Part shown: one piece after another, positions 11,773 to 20,467 of the stretch
Position numbering within the stretch: position 1 is the first letter of the stretch
Layout: each line of letters starts with the position of its first letter
Origin: Kitasatospora arboriphila
GTDB lineage: Bacteria; Actinomycetota; Actinomycetes; Mycobacteriales; Mycobacteriaceae
NCBI RefSeq assembly: GCF_000717275.1
Contig: NZ_JNYV01000001.1
Location: 558,001 to 622,000 of the forward strand
DNA length: 64,000 bases
Direction of reading: 5' to 3'
The notes under the pieces: model-generated
Told to the model about the DNA's origin: nothing
Seen by the model: only the letters and a program-made list of their open reading frames with translations
Database searches by the model: none
Translations under genes and position numbers: made by a program

Positions 11773-14240
11773 TTGTTCACTCCGATCAGACCTTTGACAC
11801 GTGCTCCCTCTGGGTCGACGAGCACCGGTTCGGTGATGTCGAAGTCGAGGAGCTCCCCGAAGTACTCCACGGCGACGGTGTCTCCGACAGACAGGTGCGG
11901 CGCCAGTCGGGCATAGCAGATCGTCCGGCCCACCAAGGCAGAGAATGCAGCCGAGGTGACAAAGCCGACCACTTGACCGGTCGCGGTCACCGGCTCGCCG
12001 CCCATGACGATCGCCTGTGGGTCTCGAGCGACGAGGGTGTGGAGCTTCGAGCGCACCACCCTCGCCTCGAGCGCGTGCCTGCCGAGAAAGTCGTGCTTCT
12101 TTCCCACCGCGAAGGACAACCCTGCTTCCTCGGGAGACATCTCGGCATCCACGTCGGTGCCCCAGGCGCGGTAACCCTTTTCCAGGCGCAACACGTCCAG
12201 CGCCCCGCGCCCCGCCCACACCGCACCTAGTGGTTCTCCCGCGTCTGCCAATGTGTCCCAAAACAATTCGCCGTGGGCAGCGTCGGCGTATATCTCCCAC
12301 CCCAGCTCGCCGACGTAGGAGATACGCATCATGGTCACCGGAATGCCGCCGATGATCGCGCGGGCAGCCTGGTAGTAGCCGAGTGTGGTGTCGTACAGAT
12401 CGATCGAGCACAGAGGCGCCACCAGTTCACGGGCCAGCGGCCCCCATACACCCACGCAACAGGTGGCGGCGGTGATGTCGGTGACGGTGACGTCGGCATC
12501 GGCTCGATGCCGTTGCAGCCAGTCGATGTCCATCGGTCCGTTGATACCGAGTTGAAAGGTGTTCTCGCCCAGCCTGGCAACCGTCACATCACTGCGGACA
12601 CCGCCGGACTCGTCCAGGAGCAGCGCGTAGATCACCGTCCCGATCGGTCGCCGCACCGTGCGGGTCAGCATCCTGTCGAGGAAGTTCGTGGCGTCGGCAC
12701 CCGTGACCTCGATCCGCATGAGCGACGTCATGTCGTACAAGCCCACCCGGCGGCGGGTTGCGAGGGCTTCGGCCGGCACGATCGGCGACCAGTTCCGGCC
12801 GGCCCACCCGTCGTGAGGATATGTGACGTCGCAGTCGACCATGCCCGCGTTGCTCTCGAACCAGGCCGGCCGTTCCCACTCGCGGCCGGTGTGGAACACC
12901 GCGCCCGCGTCCACGTGCCTCGCATGGAACGGGCTCTTGGCGAGGCCGCGCTGCACCGAGCGTTGGTCGCGGGGGTGGATGATGTCGTACACCTCGACAA
13001 AAGCCTGTGCACTCGTGTCGGCCACGTAATCGGCCGTCAGCTGCGAAGAGGTGAACCGGGCGAGGTCACAACCATGGACATCGAGGTCGGGGGTTCCGTC
13101 TGTGATCCACCGCGCCATGGTCCTGGCCACACCGGCCGAATGCGTGACCCACACCGCCTCCGCCACCCAGAATCCGGACAGCGCGGGATGTTCGCCCATC
13201 ATCGGGCCCCCGTCCGGGGTGAACGAGAAGATGCCGTTGAACCCCTCGACCACGCCGACTTCGGCAAGCGCAGGCAGAAGACGCACCGACTCGGTCCAGG
13301 CAGGAGCGAAGTCGGTATCGGTGAAGGGCAGCATCGAGGGCATCGGCTGGGCCGCGGTCAATTCCTCGAGAGAGGCCATATCCACCGGCATCGGGCGATG
13401 CCCGTAGTAGCCGATGCCCACCGCCTCGCCGTGCTGGCGATAGTAGAGGTCGGCGTCCTGATGCCGAAGAATGGGCAGTCTCGCGTCGGCGTGGCCTCGC
13501 GCTTGATCACGATGATCCCGAAGAACGGGCAGCGCAGTGGTTTTGGCGTACTGGTGCCCCATCGGGACCAGGGGTACCCGCAGTCCGACCAGGTTCCCGA
13601 GTTCGGCGCCCCAGAACCCGGCACACGAAACCACGACGTCGGCCTCGAACGTGCGCTCGGTGGTGCGGACACCGGTCACCACACCAGCCCGTTGGCTGAT
13701 CTCGATCACCTGCTGGCCACCGAAGAACGTTGCGCCCCGGTCGATTGCCCGCCGCATCTGCATCCCGATCGCGGCCGGCGCACCGGCCAGGCCATCGGCG
13801 GGCGTGTACAGGCCGCCCAGAACGATGTCTCGATCGATCAGCGGATGGAGCCGCACGCACTCGTCGACATCGACGACCGCGGCTTCGATTCCCTCGACCT
13901 GCGCCCAGCCCGCCTTCCGGTGCAGGTCGGCCAGTCGCTCGGGCGTGGTCGCAACCTCGAGCCCGCCGACAGTGTTGAAACAGAGGCTGTCCGCCGTGTT
14001 CAGCGACCTGAGCTTGGTGGCCGTGTAGTGCGCGAACTTTGCCATGGTCCGCGACGGGTTGGTCTGGAACACCAATCCGGGTGCGTGCGAACTGGACCCA
14101 CCTGTCATCGGCGTCTGACCAGGGGCGAGTGGTCCGCGGTCGAGGACGGTCACCTCTGTGTATCCCAGCGCTGTCAGCTCATCGGCCAAGGCCGATCCGA
14201 CCACACCCGCACCGATGATCAGAAATCGCGGTTGCACCAC
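11769..14240 (-). CDS. Dimethylglycine dehydrogenase/oxidase (DAO-FAO-GcvT fusion)
   Basis: An 823-residue multidomain enzyme. A FAD-binding DAO domain (about 1-380) starts with [14 protein letters not shown], and His52 in [11 protein letters not shown] aligns with the histidine that binds FAD covalently in dimethylglycine oxidase. It is followed by an FAO_M linker and a C-terminal GcvT aminomethyltransferase pair (about 440-820) that transfers the methylene group to tetrahydrofolate. It probably demethylates dimethylglycine to sarcosine; sarcosine dehydrogenase is the alternative. Start: GTG at 14240 with GGAG 8 bases upstream (GTG at 14237 is equivalent). It is the first gene of the catabolic operon and lies directly behind the operator at 14278-14296. 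Confidence 0.88.
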   Translation of the reverse strand: MVQPRFLIIGAGVVGSALADELTALGYTEVTVLDRGPLAPGQTPMTGGSSSHAPGLVFQTNPSRTMAKFAHYTATKLRSLNTADSLCFNTVGGLEVATTPERLADLHRKAGWAQVEGIEAAVVDVDECVRLHPLIDRDIVLGGLYTPADGLAGAPAAIGMQMRRAIDRGATFFGGQQVIEISQRAGVVTGVRTTERTFEADVVVSCAGFWGAELGNLVGLRVPLVPMGHQYAKTTALPVLRDHRDQARGHADARLPILRHQDADLYYRQHGEAVGIGYYGHRPMPVDMASLEELTAAQPMPSMLPFTDTDFAPAWTESVRLLPALAEVGVVEGFNGIFSFTPDGGPMMGEHPALSGFWVAEAVWVTHSAGVARTMARWITDGTPDLDVHGCDLARFTSSQLTADYVADTSAQAFVEVYDIIHPRDQRSVQRGLAKSPFHARHVDAGAVFHTGREWERPAWFESNAGMVDCDVTYPHDGWAGRNWSPIVPAEALATRRRVGLYDMTSLMRIEVTGADATNFLDRMLTRTVRRPIGTVIYALLLDESGGVRSDVTVARLGENTFQLGINGPMDIDWLQRHRADADVTVTDITAATCCVGVWGPLARELVAPLCSIDLYDTTLGYYQAARAIIGGIPVTMMRISYVGELGWEIYADAAHGELFWDTLADAGEPLGAVWAGRGALDVLRLEKGYRAWGTDVDAEMSPEEAGLSFAVGKKHDFLGRHALEARVVRSKLHTLVARDPQAIVMGGEPVTATGQVVGFVTSAAFSALVGRTICYARLAPHLSVGDTVAVEYFGELLDFDITEPVLVDPEGARVKGLIGVNN

Positions 14241-14277
14241 CCGGGGACTCCAAACGTTTGCGGCGAGACGGCCCGGA

Positions 14278-14296
14278 CGTTGCGCAATACGCAACG
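14278..14296. promoter_or_regulatory. Candidate IclR operator of the betaine operon
   Basis: A perfect inverted repeat CGTTGCG-CAATA-CGCAACG (7-bp arms, 5-nt spacer) sits 38 bp before the first gene of the operon. A single GTTGCG half-site lies 20 bp upstream on the transcribed strand (14310-14315). The same pattern recurs at 15252-15268 before the ferredoxin gene. The likely binder is the IclR regulator encoded between the two sites. The repeat is seen directly; the binder is inferred. Confidence 0.65.
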
Positions 14297-14317
14297 CATT
14301 CGTGCCCTACGCAACAA

Positions 14318-14346
14318 ATGGTGAAGCCGCGCCAAGCGTGTGTCAA
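14318..14346 (-). promoter_or_regulatory. Candidate promoter of the betaine operon
   Basis: On the minus strand a perfect TTGACA (14346-14341) is followed after 17 bases by CACCAT (14323-14318), a weak -10 hexamer. The operator half-site and the full palindrome follow immediately downstream, where a bound repressor would block initiation. The -35 is strong and the -10 poor, which fits a promoter that needs activation or is tightly repressed. Confidence 0.45.
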
Positions 14347-14368
14347 GCGGACAGCCCAATGGGGCAGC

Positions 14369-15148
14369 TCAGCCCGGGAAGCCGAGTCTCCGGCTCACGT
14401 CCAGCGCCGCACCACACAACCGCGGCGAGAACGCATCCATCGCCTCAGGTGTGAGCCGAAAGCTGGGTCCGGAGATACTCAGCGCCGCAATCACATCGCC
14501 GGTGTGGTCACGAACCGGCGCAGCGATCGCATTGAGGCCGTCCTCGAGCTCTTCGACCGCGCAGGACCACCCGCGCGCGGAGATCAGTTGCAGCTGCTCG
14601 CGCAACTCGGTCAGGTCGGTGACGGTGCGAGGGGTGAACCGCTCGAGTTCGTCACCGAGGGTCTGCCCCAACCGCCCTTCCGGCACGGCGGCGAGGAGGA
14701 CTTTGCCGCTGGATGTCGCGTGCGCGGGCGAACTCTGCCCGACCCAGGTTCGCAGCGCGATCCCGAGCGGGCCGCTCGCCTCGGTGATGTTGATGGCCCG
14801 ATCACCTTCCAGGATCGCCAGATTCACCGTCTCCCCGGCCTCGTCGGCAAGTGCCTCACAGATCTCGCGACTCTCTTTGCCAAGATCGCGGGTCGCCATC
14901 GTCGCCCCGGCCAACCGCACGATCGTGAAGCCGAGCCGGTACTTGCCACGATCAGACAATTGCTCGACGAACCCCCGCGCCTCGAGGACCGAGACGATCC
15001 GGGACACCGTCGACTTGTGGACTCCGAGGGTGTCGGCGATATCCGACACCCCGCCCTGACCCTGGCGGGCAAGGATCTCCAACACCTGGAGGGCGCGGTC
15101 CACCGACTGGATCGATGCGGGACGGGTTTCACTCTCGGCTTCAGTCAT
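14369..15148 (-). CDS. IclR-family transcriptional regulator of the betaine island
   Basis: A 259-residue IclR protein. The N-terminal winged helix (about residues 14-75) contains VSDIADTLGVHKSTVSRIV, and the C-terminal effector domain (about 85-255) contains ATSSGKVLLA and AIAAPVRDHTG. It probably senses an intermediate of choline or betaine breakdown, but the ligand is unknown. The gene lies between the two blocks it is likely to control: the operon that begins at 14240 and the divergent ferredoxin/reductase pair that begins at 15309. Matching palindromes occur in front of both. Its own promoter would share the 15149-15308 gap, so autoregulation is plausible. Confidence 0.88.
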   Translation of the reverse strand: MTEAESETRPASIQSVDRALQVLEILARQGQGGVSDIADTLGVHKSTVSRIVSVLEARGFVEQLSDRGKYRLGFTIVRLAGATMATRDLGKESREICEALADEAGETVNLAILEGDRAINITEASGPLGIALRTWVGQSSPAHATSSGKVLLAAVPEGRLGQTLGDELERFTPRTVTDLTELREQLQLISARGWSCAVEELEDGLNAIAAPVRDHTGDVIAALSISGPSFRLTPEAMDAFSPRLCGAALDVSRRLGFPG

Positions 15149-15203
15149 CGTCGCTCAGCCTAATGCGGTGCTCCCGGGACACCGCCGGAACCGGCCGGTC
15201 GGC

Positions 15204-15232
15204 TTGACTGACGCTCCACCGGATGCGATGCT
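15204..15232 (+). promoter_or_regulatory. Candidate promoter of the ferredoxin-reductase pair
   Basis: TTGACT (15204-15209), a 17-base spacer and GATGCT (15227-15232) form a plausible sigma-A promoter. A GTTGCG half-site begins at 15233, directly after the -10, and the full operator lies at 15252-15268. This copies the arrangement in front of the minus-strand operon. Confidence 0.45.
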
Positions 15233-15250
15233 GTTGCGCATACCGAACTT

Positions 15251-15269
15251 AGTTGCAACTGACGCAACT
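15251..15269. promoter_or_regulatory. Candidate IclR operator before the ferredoxin gene
   Basis: An inverted repeat AGTTGC-AACTGAC-GCAACT with perfect 6-bp arms. Its core GTTGC/GCAAC pair has the same geometry (17-bp core) as the operator at 14278-14296. A single GTTGCG half-site begins 19 bp upstream (15233-15238). It lies 40 bp before the ferredoxin ATG and downstream of the predicted -10, in a repressing position. Confidence 0.62.
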
Positions 15270-15308
15270 CAACGTCGTGAGTTGTACACCGACTTCATCG
15301 AGGCTGCC

Positions 15309-15659
15309 ATGACAATCACTCCTGACCAGGCCGTTCATCACTATCTGGTGTCCACTCTCGACGCCCTGCCGGCAGGGGGGGTCGCACGTGTCACTCCCCC
15401 GGGTCAACCACCCATCGCCGTGTTCCACACCGAAGACGGGGTGTTCGCGATCGACGACACCTGCACCCACCAGGAGACGTCGCTGGCCGACGGCTGGGTG
15501 GAAGGCTGCGCGGTGGAGTGCCCGCTGCACGAAGCCTGCTTCGACCTCCGGACCGGACTGCCGTCGGGACCCCCGGCGAAGATCGCGGTCCGCACTCATC
15601 AGACCCTGGTCGAGGACGGCCGGATCTACCTGCAGCTCTCCGGGCACGACGCCGCGTGA
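15309..15659 (+). CDS. Rieske-type [2Fe-2S] ferredoxin of an oxygenase system
   Basis: A 116-residue soluble Rieske protein of the oxygenase-ferredoxin type. The cluster ligands are Cys52-x-His54 in TCTHQETSL and Cys71-x2-His74 in CPLHEACF. The frame opens at 15168, but the ATG at 15309 has GAGG 6 bases upstream and gives the family length. Its stop overlaps the reductase start as GTGA, so the two are translationally coupled. It most likely carries electrons from the reductase to the Rieske oxygenase encoded at 9443-10624, the only terminal oxygenase visible in the neighbourhood. Confidence 0.88.
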   Translation: MTITPDQAVHHYLVSTLDALPAGGVARVTPPGQPPIAVFHTEDGVFAIDDTCTHQETSLADGWVEGCAVECPLHEACFDLRTGLPSGPPAKIAVRTHQTLVEDGRIYLQLSGHDAA

Positions 15660-16900
15660 GCGGGACGCCATCGGACACCACGGCCGAACCATCGCTCGCA
15701 GACCCGTCCACCGCCTCCGTGGCGATCGTCGGGGCTTCGCTTGCCGGTCTGTCGACCGCCCGCGAACTACGCGCACTCGGGCACACCGGCGAGATCACCC
15801 TCATCGGGGCGGAGGGCCATCTGCCCTATGACAGGCCGCCGCTGTCGAAAGCTGTTCTGTGCCAGGGCGTGACCAGCGCACCCATCGGCCTGACCGACGA
15901 TGAGGACCTGACCGAGTTCCGGTGGCGCCTGGGGTCGTCGGCGATCGGCATCGACCATCACAAAGCCGGGCACGATGTACTGCTCGACGACGGCACTTCG
16001 ATCACCGTAGCGACCGTGGTGGTGGCGACCGGCGCTCGGCCGCGCACCCTGATCGGCGCAGACATGGCCGGCGTACACACCCTCAGAACCCTTGACGATG
16101 CTCTCGAGCTCCGCGAATCCATGCGGCGCGGCGGTCACATGGTTGTCATCGGTGCCGGTTTCGTCGGATGTGAAGTGGCGTCGAGTGCGACAGCAGCAGG
16201 CATGTCGGTGACCATCGTCGAGGCGTCCGAGGCCCCCGGTGCGGCCCTGCTCGGTGCGCGACTGGCGCACTGGCTACACAGCGTCCACGCCAGGCACGGG
16301 GTGACCTTGCGTACCGGGACAGCGATCGAGACGATCAACGGAACCGCCCGAGTGGAGTCGGTGACGCTCGCCGACGGCACCGAACTACCTGCAGACACTG
16401 TGGTGATCGGAATCGGAGCCCTCCCCAACACCGAGTGGGCTGCCGCATCCGGGATCGCGATCGACCGCGGCTTCCTCACCGACGGACAGTGCGCCACCGC
16501 GGTGGCCGACGTATACGCGGTCGGAGACTGTGCCCGTGTGTACAACCCCATCACGGCTGCCCATGTGCGACAGGAACATTGGGCGGCGGCACTCGATCAT
16601 GCACGACGAGCGGCGCGATCGCTGCTGGGCCTGCCTCCACCGAAGTACACGGCGCCGTACTTTTGGTCGGATCAGTATGATCTGAGGCTTCAGGTGTGCG
16701 GGACCATACCTGCAGGGCAATCGCCCAGCATCGTTGAAGGCAATCTGGAGTCGGATCGCTTCGTGGCGGTGTACGGCGACGTCGACGAGCCCGTCGCAGT
16801 GGTCGCGGCAGGCGGTGGCCGCACTTTCACCCGACTACGCAAAAACATCGATCGTTCAGAAGATCGGCGCCGAACCGCGCAGGTGCTCGAACACCAATGA
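15656..16900 (+). CDS. NAD(P)H:ferredoxin reductase (FAD, Pyr_redox_2 type)
   Basis: A 414-residue flavoprotein of the oxygenase-coupled reductase family. It has an FAD motif (VAIVGASLAGLSTA), an NAD motif (VVIGAGFVGCE) and the FAD-ribityl segment VYAVGDCARV, then a C-terminal reductase domain. The GTG at 15656 overlaps the ferredoxin stop (GTGA); the longer frame from 15518 runs inside the ferredoxin gene and is rejected. Its role is to pass electrons from NAD(P)H to the adjacent Rieske ferredoxin. The 3' end overlaps the convergent Lrp gene by 45 bp. Confidence 0.87.
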   Translation: MSGTPSDTTAEPSLADPSTASVAIVGASLAGLSTARELRALGHTGEITLIGAEGHLPYDRPPLSKAVLCQGVTSAPIGLTDDEDLTEFRWRLGSSAIGIDHHKAGHDVLLDDGTSITVATVVVATGARPRTLIGADMAGVHTLRTLDDALELRESMRRGGHMVVIGAGFVGCEVASSATAAGMSVTIVEASEAPGAALLGARLAHWLHSVHARHGVTLRTGTAIETINGTARVESVTLADGTELPADTVVIGIGALPNTEWAAASGIAIDRGFLTDGQCATAVADVYAVGDCARVYNPITAAHVRQEHWAAALDHARRAARSLLGLPPPKYTAPYFWSDQYDLRLQVCGTIPAGQSPSIVEGNLESDRFVAVYGDVDEPVAVVAAGGGRTFTRLRKNIDRSEDRRRTAQVLEHQ

Positions 16901-17344
16901 CGTTGTCGTCCCGGCCACCTCGGGACGCGAGTTGAGCATCTCCACGAACTGACGAAGCGTCTCGGTGTCGGCTGTGGCCACATGGAGCAAGTAGTCGTCC
17001 GTACCTGCGAGGAAGAAGACGTCGATCACCTCGTCGTGTCCACCGATCTCCGCCACGAAGCGACGGATCTGGCCGCGTGCGTCCGATTGCAGACTCACCG
17101 CCACCATCGCCCGCAGCGGTCGCCCCACCGCAGCTGGATCGATGTCGGCAAAGAACCCGCGCACCACACCTATGTCGATGAGCCGACGTATCCGACCATG
17201 GCACGTCGAGGCGGCGATACCGACCTCGGCAGCCAACGCGCTGTTGGACATACGCGCGTCGACTTGCAACAACGCCAAGATTCTCCGATCGACGTCATCA
17301 AGCCCGGCCGCCCGTGGTCGAACAATATTCGGCTCAGGCGACAC
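16856..17344 (-). CDS. Lrp/AsnC-family regulator, AldR-like
   Basis: A 162-residue Lrp/AsnC protein. The helix-turn-helix (about 12-60) contains DDVDRRILALLQVDARMS and STCHGRIRRL, followed by a RAM effector domain (about 70-150) with FFLAGTDDYLLHVA. The frame is open to 17428, but the GTG at 17344 has a strong GGAGG 6 bases upstream. It is divergent from ald across 123 bp. In M. tuberculosis the equivalent gene (Rv2779c, AldR) controls ald in response to amino acids, and the same role is likely here. The ald-proximal half of the shared gap is noticeably AT-rich around 17390-17410, a possible binding zone. Confidence 0.85.
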   Translation of the reverse strand: MSPEPNIVRPRAAGLDDVDRRILALLQVDARMSNSALAAEVGIAASTCHGRIRRLIDIGVVRGFFADIDPAAVGRPLRAMVAVSLQSDARGQIRRFVAEIGGHDEVIDVFFLAGTDDYLLHVATADTETLRQFVEMLNSRPEVAGTTTSLVFEHLRGSAPIF

Positions 17345-17467
17345 GCGAACCTCCAAGATCGAAGAATTGCCGGAAAAGACCGGGCTCATGAGAATTATCA
17401 TCACATATCTTGCGCAGGAATCGAACAAGTTTCACGCTTGGACCTAACCAATCACAAGGAGAACGTC

Positions 17468-18625
17468 ATGCGTGTCGGAATCCCACGCGAGATCAAGAAC
17501 AACGAGTACCGGGTCGCGGTGACCCCGGCAGGAGTGGCCGAACTGACTCGGCGGGGCCACGAGGTCATCATCGAACAGAACGCCGGCTCCGGTTCGGCCA
17601 TCTCCGACACCGATTTCAAAGAGGCCGGCGCGCAGATACTGGGCACCGCACAAGCCGTATGGGAGCAGGCCGAGCTCCTGCTCAAGGTGAAAGAACCCAT
17701 CGCATCCGAATACGAGCTGATGCGAGAAGGTCAGGTGCTCTTCACATACCTGCACCTCGCGGCGAGCAGGGCGTGCACCGACGCCCTGCTCCAGTCCGGT
17801 ACCACTGCCATCGCCTACGAGACCGTGCAGGCCGCGGACGGTTCGCTCCCGTTGCTGGCACCGATGAGCGAAGTCGCCGGTCGGCTGGCCCCGCAAGTCG
17901 GCGCCTATCACCTGATGCGGTCGGCCGGCGGGCGTGGTGTGTTGATGGGCGGGGTCCCGGGTACCGCCCCCGCCGACGTCGTGGTGATCGGGGGCGGGGT
18001 CAGTGGCGTGAATGCCGCAACCATCGCAATGGGCATGGGGGCGACGGTGACCGTTTTCGACCTCGACATCGCCAAGCTCCGTGCGATCGACGCCCGTTTC
18101 TCCGGTCGGGTACACACCCGGTACAGCACCGCGCTCGCGCTCGGTGAGGCGGTCAGAAACGCCGATCTCGTGATCGGTGCGGTTCTGGTCCCCGGAGCCA
18201 AAGCCCCTGTGCTGGTGTCCAATCAACTGGTGTCCGAGATGCGTGAGGGCTCGGTGCTCGTCGACATCGCCATCGATCAGGGCGGATGTTTCGAGGACTC
18301 ACGACCGACCACCCACGACGACCCGACCTTCATGGTGCACGGCTCGGTGTTCTACTGCGTCGCCAACATGCCGGGGTCGGTGGCCCGGACCTCGACGATG
18401 GCGCTCACCGGCGCCACCTTGCCGTACGTACTCAAGCTGGCCGACCTCGGATGGACCGAGGCGCTGCGTCGCGACACCGCACTCGCCAAGGGCTTGAGCA
18501 CGCATCGCGGTGAGATGCTGTGTCCGCACGTGGCGGCCGATCTCCAGATCCCGCTGGGCACATCGCCCCTCGACGACGATTACGCTCACGCGGGCGGGTC
18601 GACGAACTCCCGGACAGACAAGTAG
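17468..18625 (+). CDS. ald: Alanine dehydrogenase
   Basis: A 385-residue NAD-dependent alanine dehydrogenase interconverting L-alanine and pyruvate plus ammonia. His96 (YLHLAAS) and Asp270 (DIAIDQGG) fall at exactly the catalytic positions of the M. tuberculosis enzyme, and the NAD motif GGGVSG is at 175-180. The ATG at 17468 has AGGAG 6 bases upstream. The C-terminus is about 14 residues longer than in M. tuberculosis (371 aa) and reads 40 bp into the convergent CBS/nucleotidyltransferase gene. Mycobacterial Ald also aminates glyoxylate to glycine, which is of interest beside a glycine-producing island. It is probably controlled by the divergent Lrp gene. Confidence 0.95.
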   Translation: MRVGIPREIKNNEYRVAVTPAGVAELTRRGHEVIIEQNAGSGSAISDTDFKEAGAQILGTAQAVWEQAELLLKVKEPIASEYELMREGQVLFTYLHLAASRACTDALLQSGTTAIAYETVQAADGSLPLLAPMSEVAGRLAPQVGAYHLMRSAGGRGVLMGGVPGTAPADVVVIGGGVSGVNAATIAMGMGATVTVFDLDIAKLRAIDARFSGRVHTRYSTALALGEAVRNADLVIGAVLVPGAKAPVLVSNQLVSEMREGSVLVDIAIDQGGCFEDSRPTTHDDPTFMVHGSVFYCVANMPGSVARTSTMALTGATLPYVLKLADLGWTEALRRDTALAKGLSTHRGEMLCPHVAADLQIPLGTSPLDDDYAHAGGSTNSRTDK

Positions 18626-20439
18626 TGCGACATGTTCTCCATCCGCCGCTGGACTGCCGACACCTCTCGCACGGCCTGTCCGACAAGACTGCGGTCCAGC
18701 GGTGACAGTCTGGACATGGTGAGCACGTCGGTGGCCCTCTCCCCTCTGTCGAGTTGGGCGACCTGGTAGGTCAGCCGGATCTTCTGCAAGACCTCGAACA
18801 CCTCGATGAGTGTGTTGGCGTTGTCCTCGGTCAGCATCGGACTACCTGCTGCAGCACCCAACCGTGCGCGCGTACCCAACTCCGGACTCTGCACGCTCAA
18901 CGCAGCCCACCGGGCGATGTTGATCACGGGGATCAACGCGTGGGACTTGATGTCGAATGTTCCACCGCGCCGCGACAACACGTCGCGCATCGAGCGGAGT
19001 TTCGCTCGATACGAGAGCGATTCGGCAAGCAGCAGTCGCATGGTGCCAGGATGCGACCGCACGTTGCCGAACACCTCGGACACGGCGGTGACACCCGGAT
19101 CACCCCAGATGGGTCGGCCATCGAGCAGCAGGGAGGCCAGAATCATGCCTTTGTTGTCCAGGGGCGATATCAGCCATTGCTGGGCCGCCTCCTGCCACTG
19201 ACTGTGGGTGCGGGAGAACAGTGGCATCTCTGCCGATGCGCCGTTGCTGTCGATGCTGAGCCCGCAGCCGCGCAAGACCTCGCCGACCTCGGCGAATGCT
19301 GCGCGATACGCCGCTATCGACTCCGGGTTGTTCACCGATTCGGCGAAGGAGACCGCACTGTCCACGTCAGAACTGAGAACTGGTTCCCGGCGCGCATTGC
19401 TGCCGAGCGACAGCCAGGTGAGGGCTGCGGGGTCCAATTCCGGATGCTCACCCAAGACGATCTCGAGGGCGCGGCGCACCACGGCATCGGTGACCACCGA
19501 CAGAACAGCGGTGACCTCGAAGGACGGCCGCCCACGTCGCAGCAGGTCGGCCACCAGGTATCGCATCCGCTTGCCACGGTCCTGCAGGGTGTCGATCGAG
19601 TCGGCGCGCGTGATCTGTTCTCGCAGAGCAACACTGATACCCGCAGGGGCGTTGACGAAGTCACCGGGCAGAACAACTCCCCGGAGTTTGCCGCCTGGAT
19701 CCACTACCGGGACACAGGTCAGATCGTGGTCCAGAATGTTGACGAGTACGTCGGAAGCGGGCGCATTGGTCACCGCGGTGATCGCGGGGAAGGTCATGAC
19801 CTCATGCACCGGGGTCCGCAGATCTGCTCCGGTGGCGACCACACGGGCGCGGATGTCGCGGTCGGTCAGCACACCGAAACGCCCATCCTCACAGGGGATC
19901 ACAATGTACCCGCTGCGATGCTCGGTGATGGCGGATGCGGCCTCTCGCACGGTCATCGATCCGGAGCCGACCACCGGGGCCGTGCGGATCAACTCGTCCA
20001 CGGTGCCGTAGTCGTTGATCGACAACGAGTCGGTGCGTTGCGCCACGGTTAGCTTGCGGGCGAGGAACTCGGCGCCGGCAAGGGACGAGAAGACCGCACG
20101 CACAGCATGATTGGGGACGCGACAGACCTGAACCGGGCCTGCCGCGATGGCCAGCGGCCCGATCGACGAACCGGTCAACATCGCCGAGTAGCCGAACACC
20201 CCGCCCGGCCCGAGGATTTCGTCCGGGCCATCGGGTTTGTGATCGGGCGAGTTCCACAGTTCCACCTGGCCGGCTACGACAACGGCGAGTTCCTCGACCG
20301 GCCGGCTGAATCCGTCCATGATCTGGCTACCGGACTCGTGGTGCTCGAGCCGCGACGACGCAGCGATCCGTGCGATCTCCGACTCGTCGAGTGAGTCGAA
20401 CGGCGGGTAGGCGGCAAGGAACTCCGCGATCTGGACCAT
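18586..20439 (-). CDS. cNMP-binding / CBS-pair / DUF294 nucleotidyltransferase-like protein
   Basis: A 617-residue cytosolic signalling protein with four parts. A cyclic-nucleotide-binding-like domain spans about 1-130, a CBS pair about 155-275 (with GYIVIPCEDGRFGVLTDRDI and TCVPVVDPGGKLRG), and a GlnD-like nucleotidyltransferase domain about 300-440. The last carries LGSNARREPVLSSDVDSAV, whose GSxxRxExxxSSDxD pattern is that of DUF294. A helical DUF294_C domain spans about 470-617. Such proteins are thought to adjust transporters or metabolic enzymes in response to nucleotides, but no substrate is established. The Cys/Arg residues of a canonical cNMP pocket are not obvious. It is convergent with ald, with a 40-bp overlap. 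Confidence 0.82.
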   Translation of the reverse strand: MVQIAEFLAAYPPFDSLDESEIARIAASSRLEHHESGSQIMDGFSRPVEELAVVVAGQVELWNSPDHKPDGPDEILGPGGVFGYSAMLTGSSIGPLAIAAGPVQVCRVPNHAVRAVFSSLAGAEFLARKLTVAQRTDSLSINDYGTVDELIRTAPVVGSGSMTVREAASAITEHRSGYIVIPCEDGRFGVLTDRDIRARVVATGADLRTPVHEVMTFPAITAVTNAPASDVLVNILDHDLTCVPVVDPGGKLRGVVLPGDFVNAPAGISVALREQITRADSIDTLQDRGKRMRYLVADLLRRGRPSFEVTAVLSVVTDAVVRRALEIVLGEHPELDPAALTWLSLGSNARREPVLSSDVDSAVSFAESVNNPESIAAYRAAFAEVGEVLRGCGLSIDSNGASAEMPLFSRTHSQWQEAAQQWLISPLDNKGMILASLLLDGRPIWGDPGVTAVSEVFGNVRSHPGTMRLLLAESLSYRAKLRSMRDVLSRRGGTFDIKSHALIPVINIARWAALSVQSPELGTRARLGAAAGSPMLTEDNANTLIEVFEVLQKIRLTYQVAQLDRGERATDVLTMSRLSPLDRSLVGQAVREVSAVQRRMENMSHYLSVREFVDPPA

Positions 20440-20467
20440 TGCCTCATCGTGCCAGGCCTGGACCCGA

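Noticed and set aside
12273..14324. Plus-strand open frame of 683 codons opposite the dimethylglycine dehydrogenase gene
   Set aside because: Antisense shadow that crosses the operator; it has no ribosome-binding site and no domain signature.
17345..17467. Specific Lrp/AldR operator between lrp and ald
   Set aside because: The gap is AT-rich in part, but I could not define a repeated or palindromic box with confidence.
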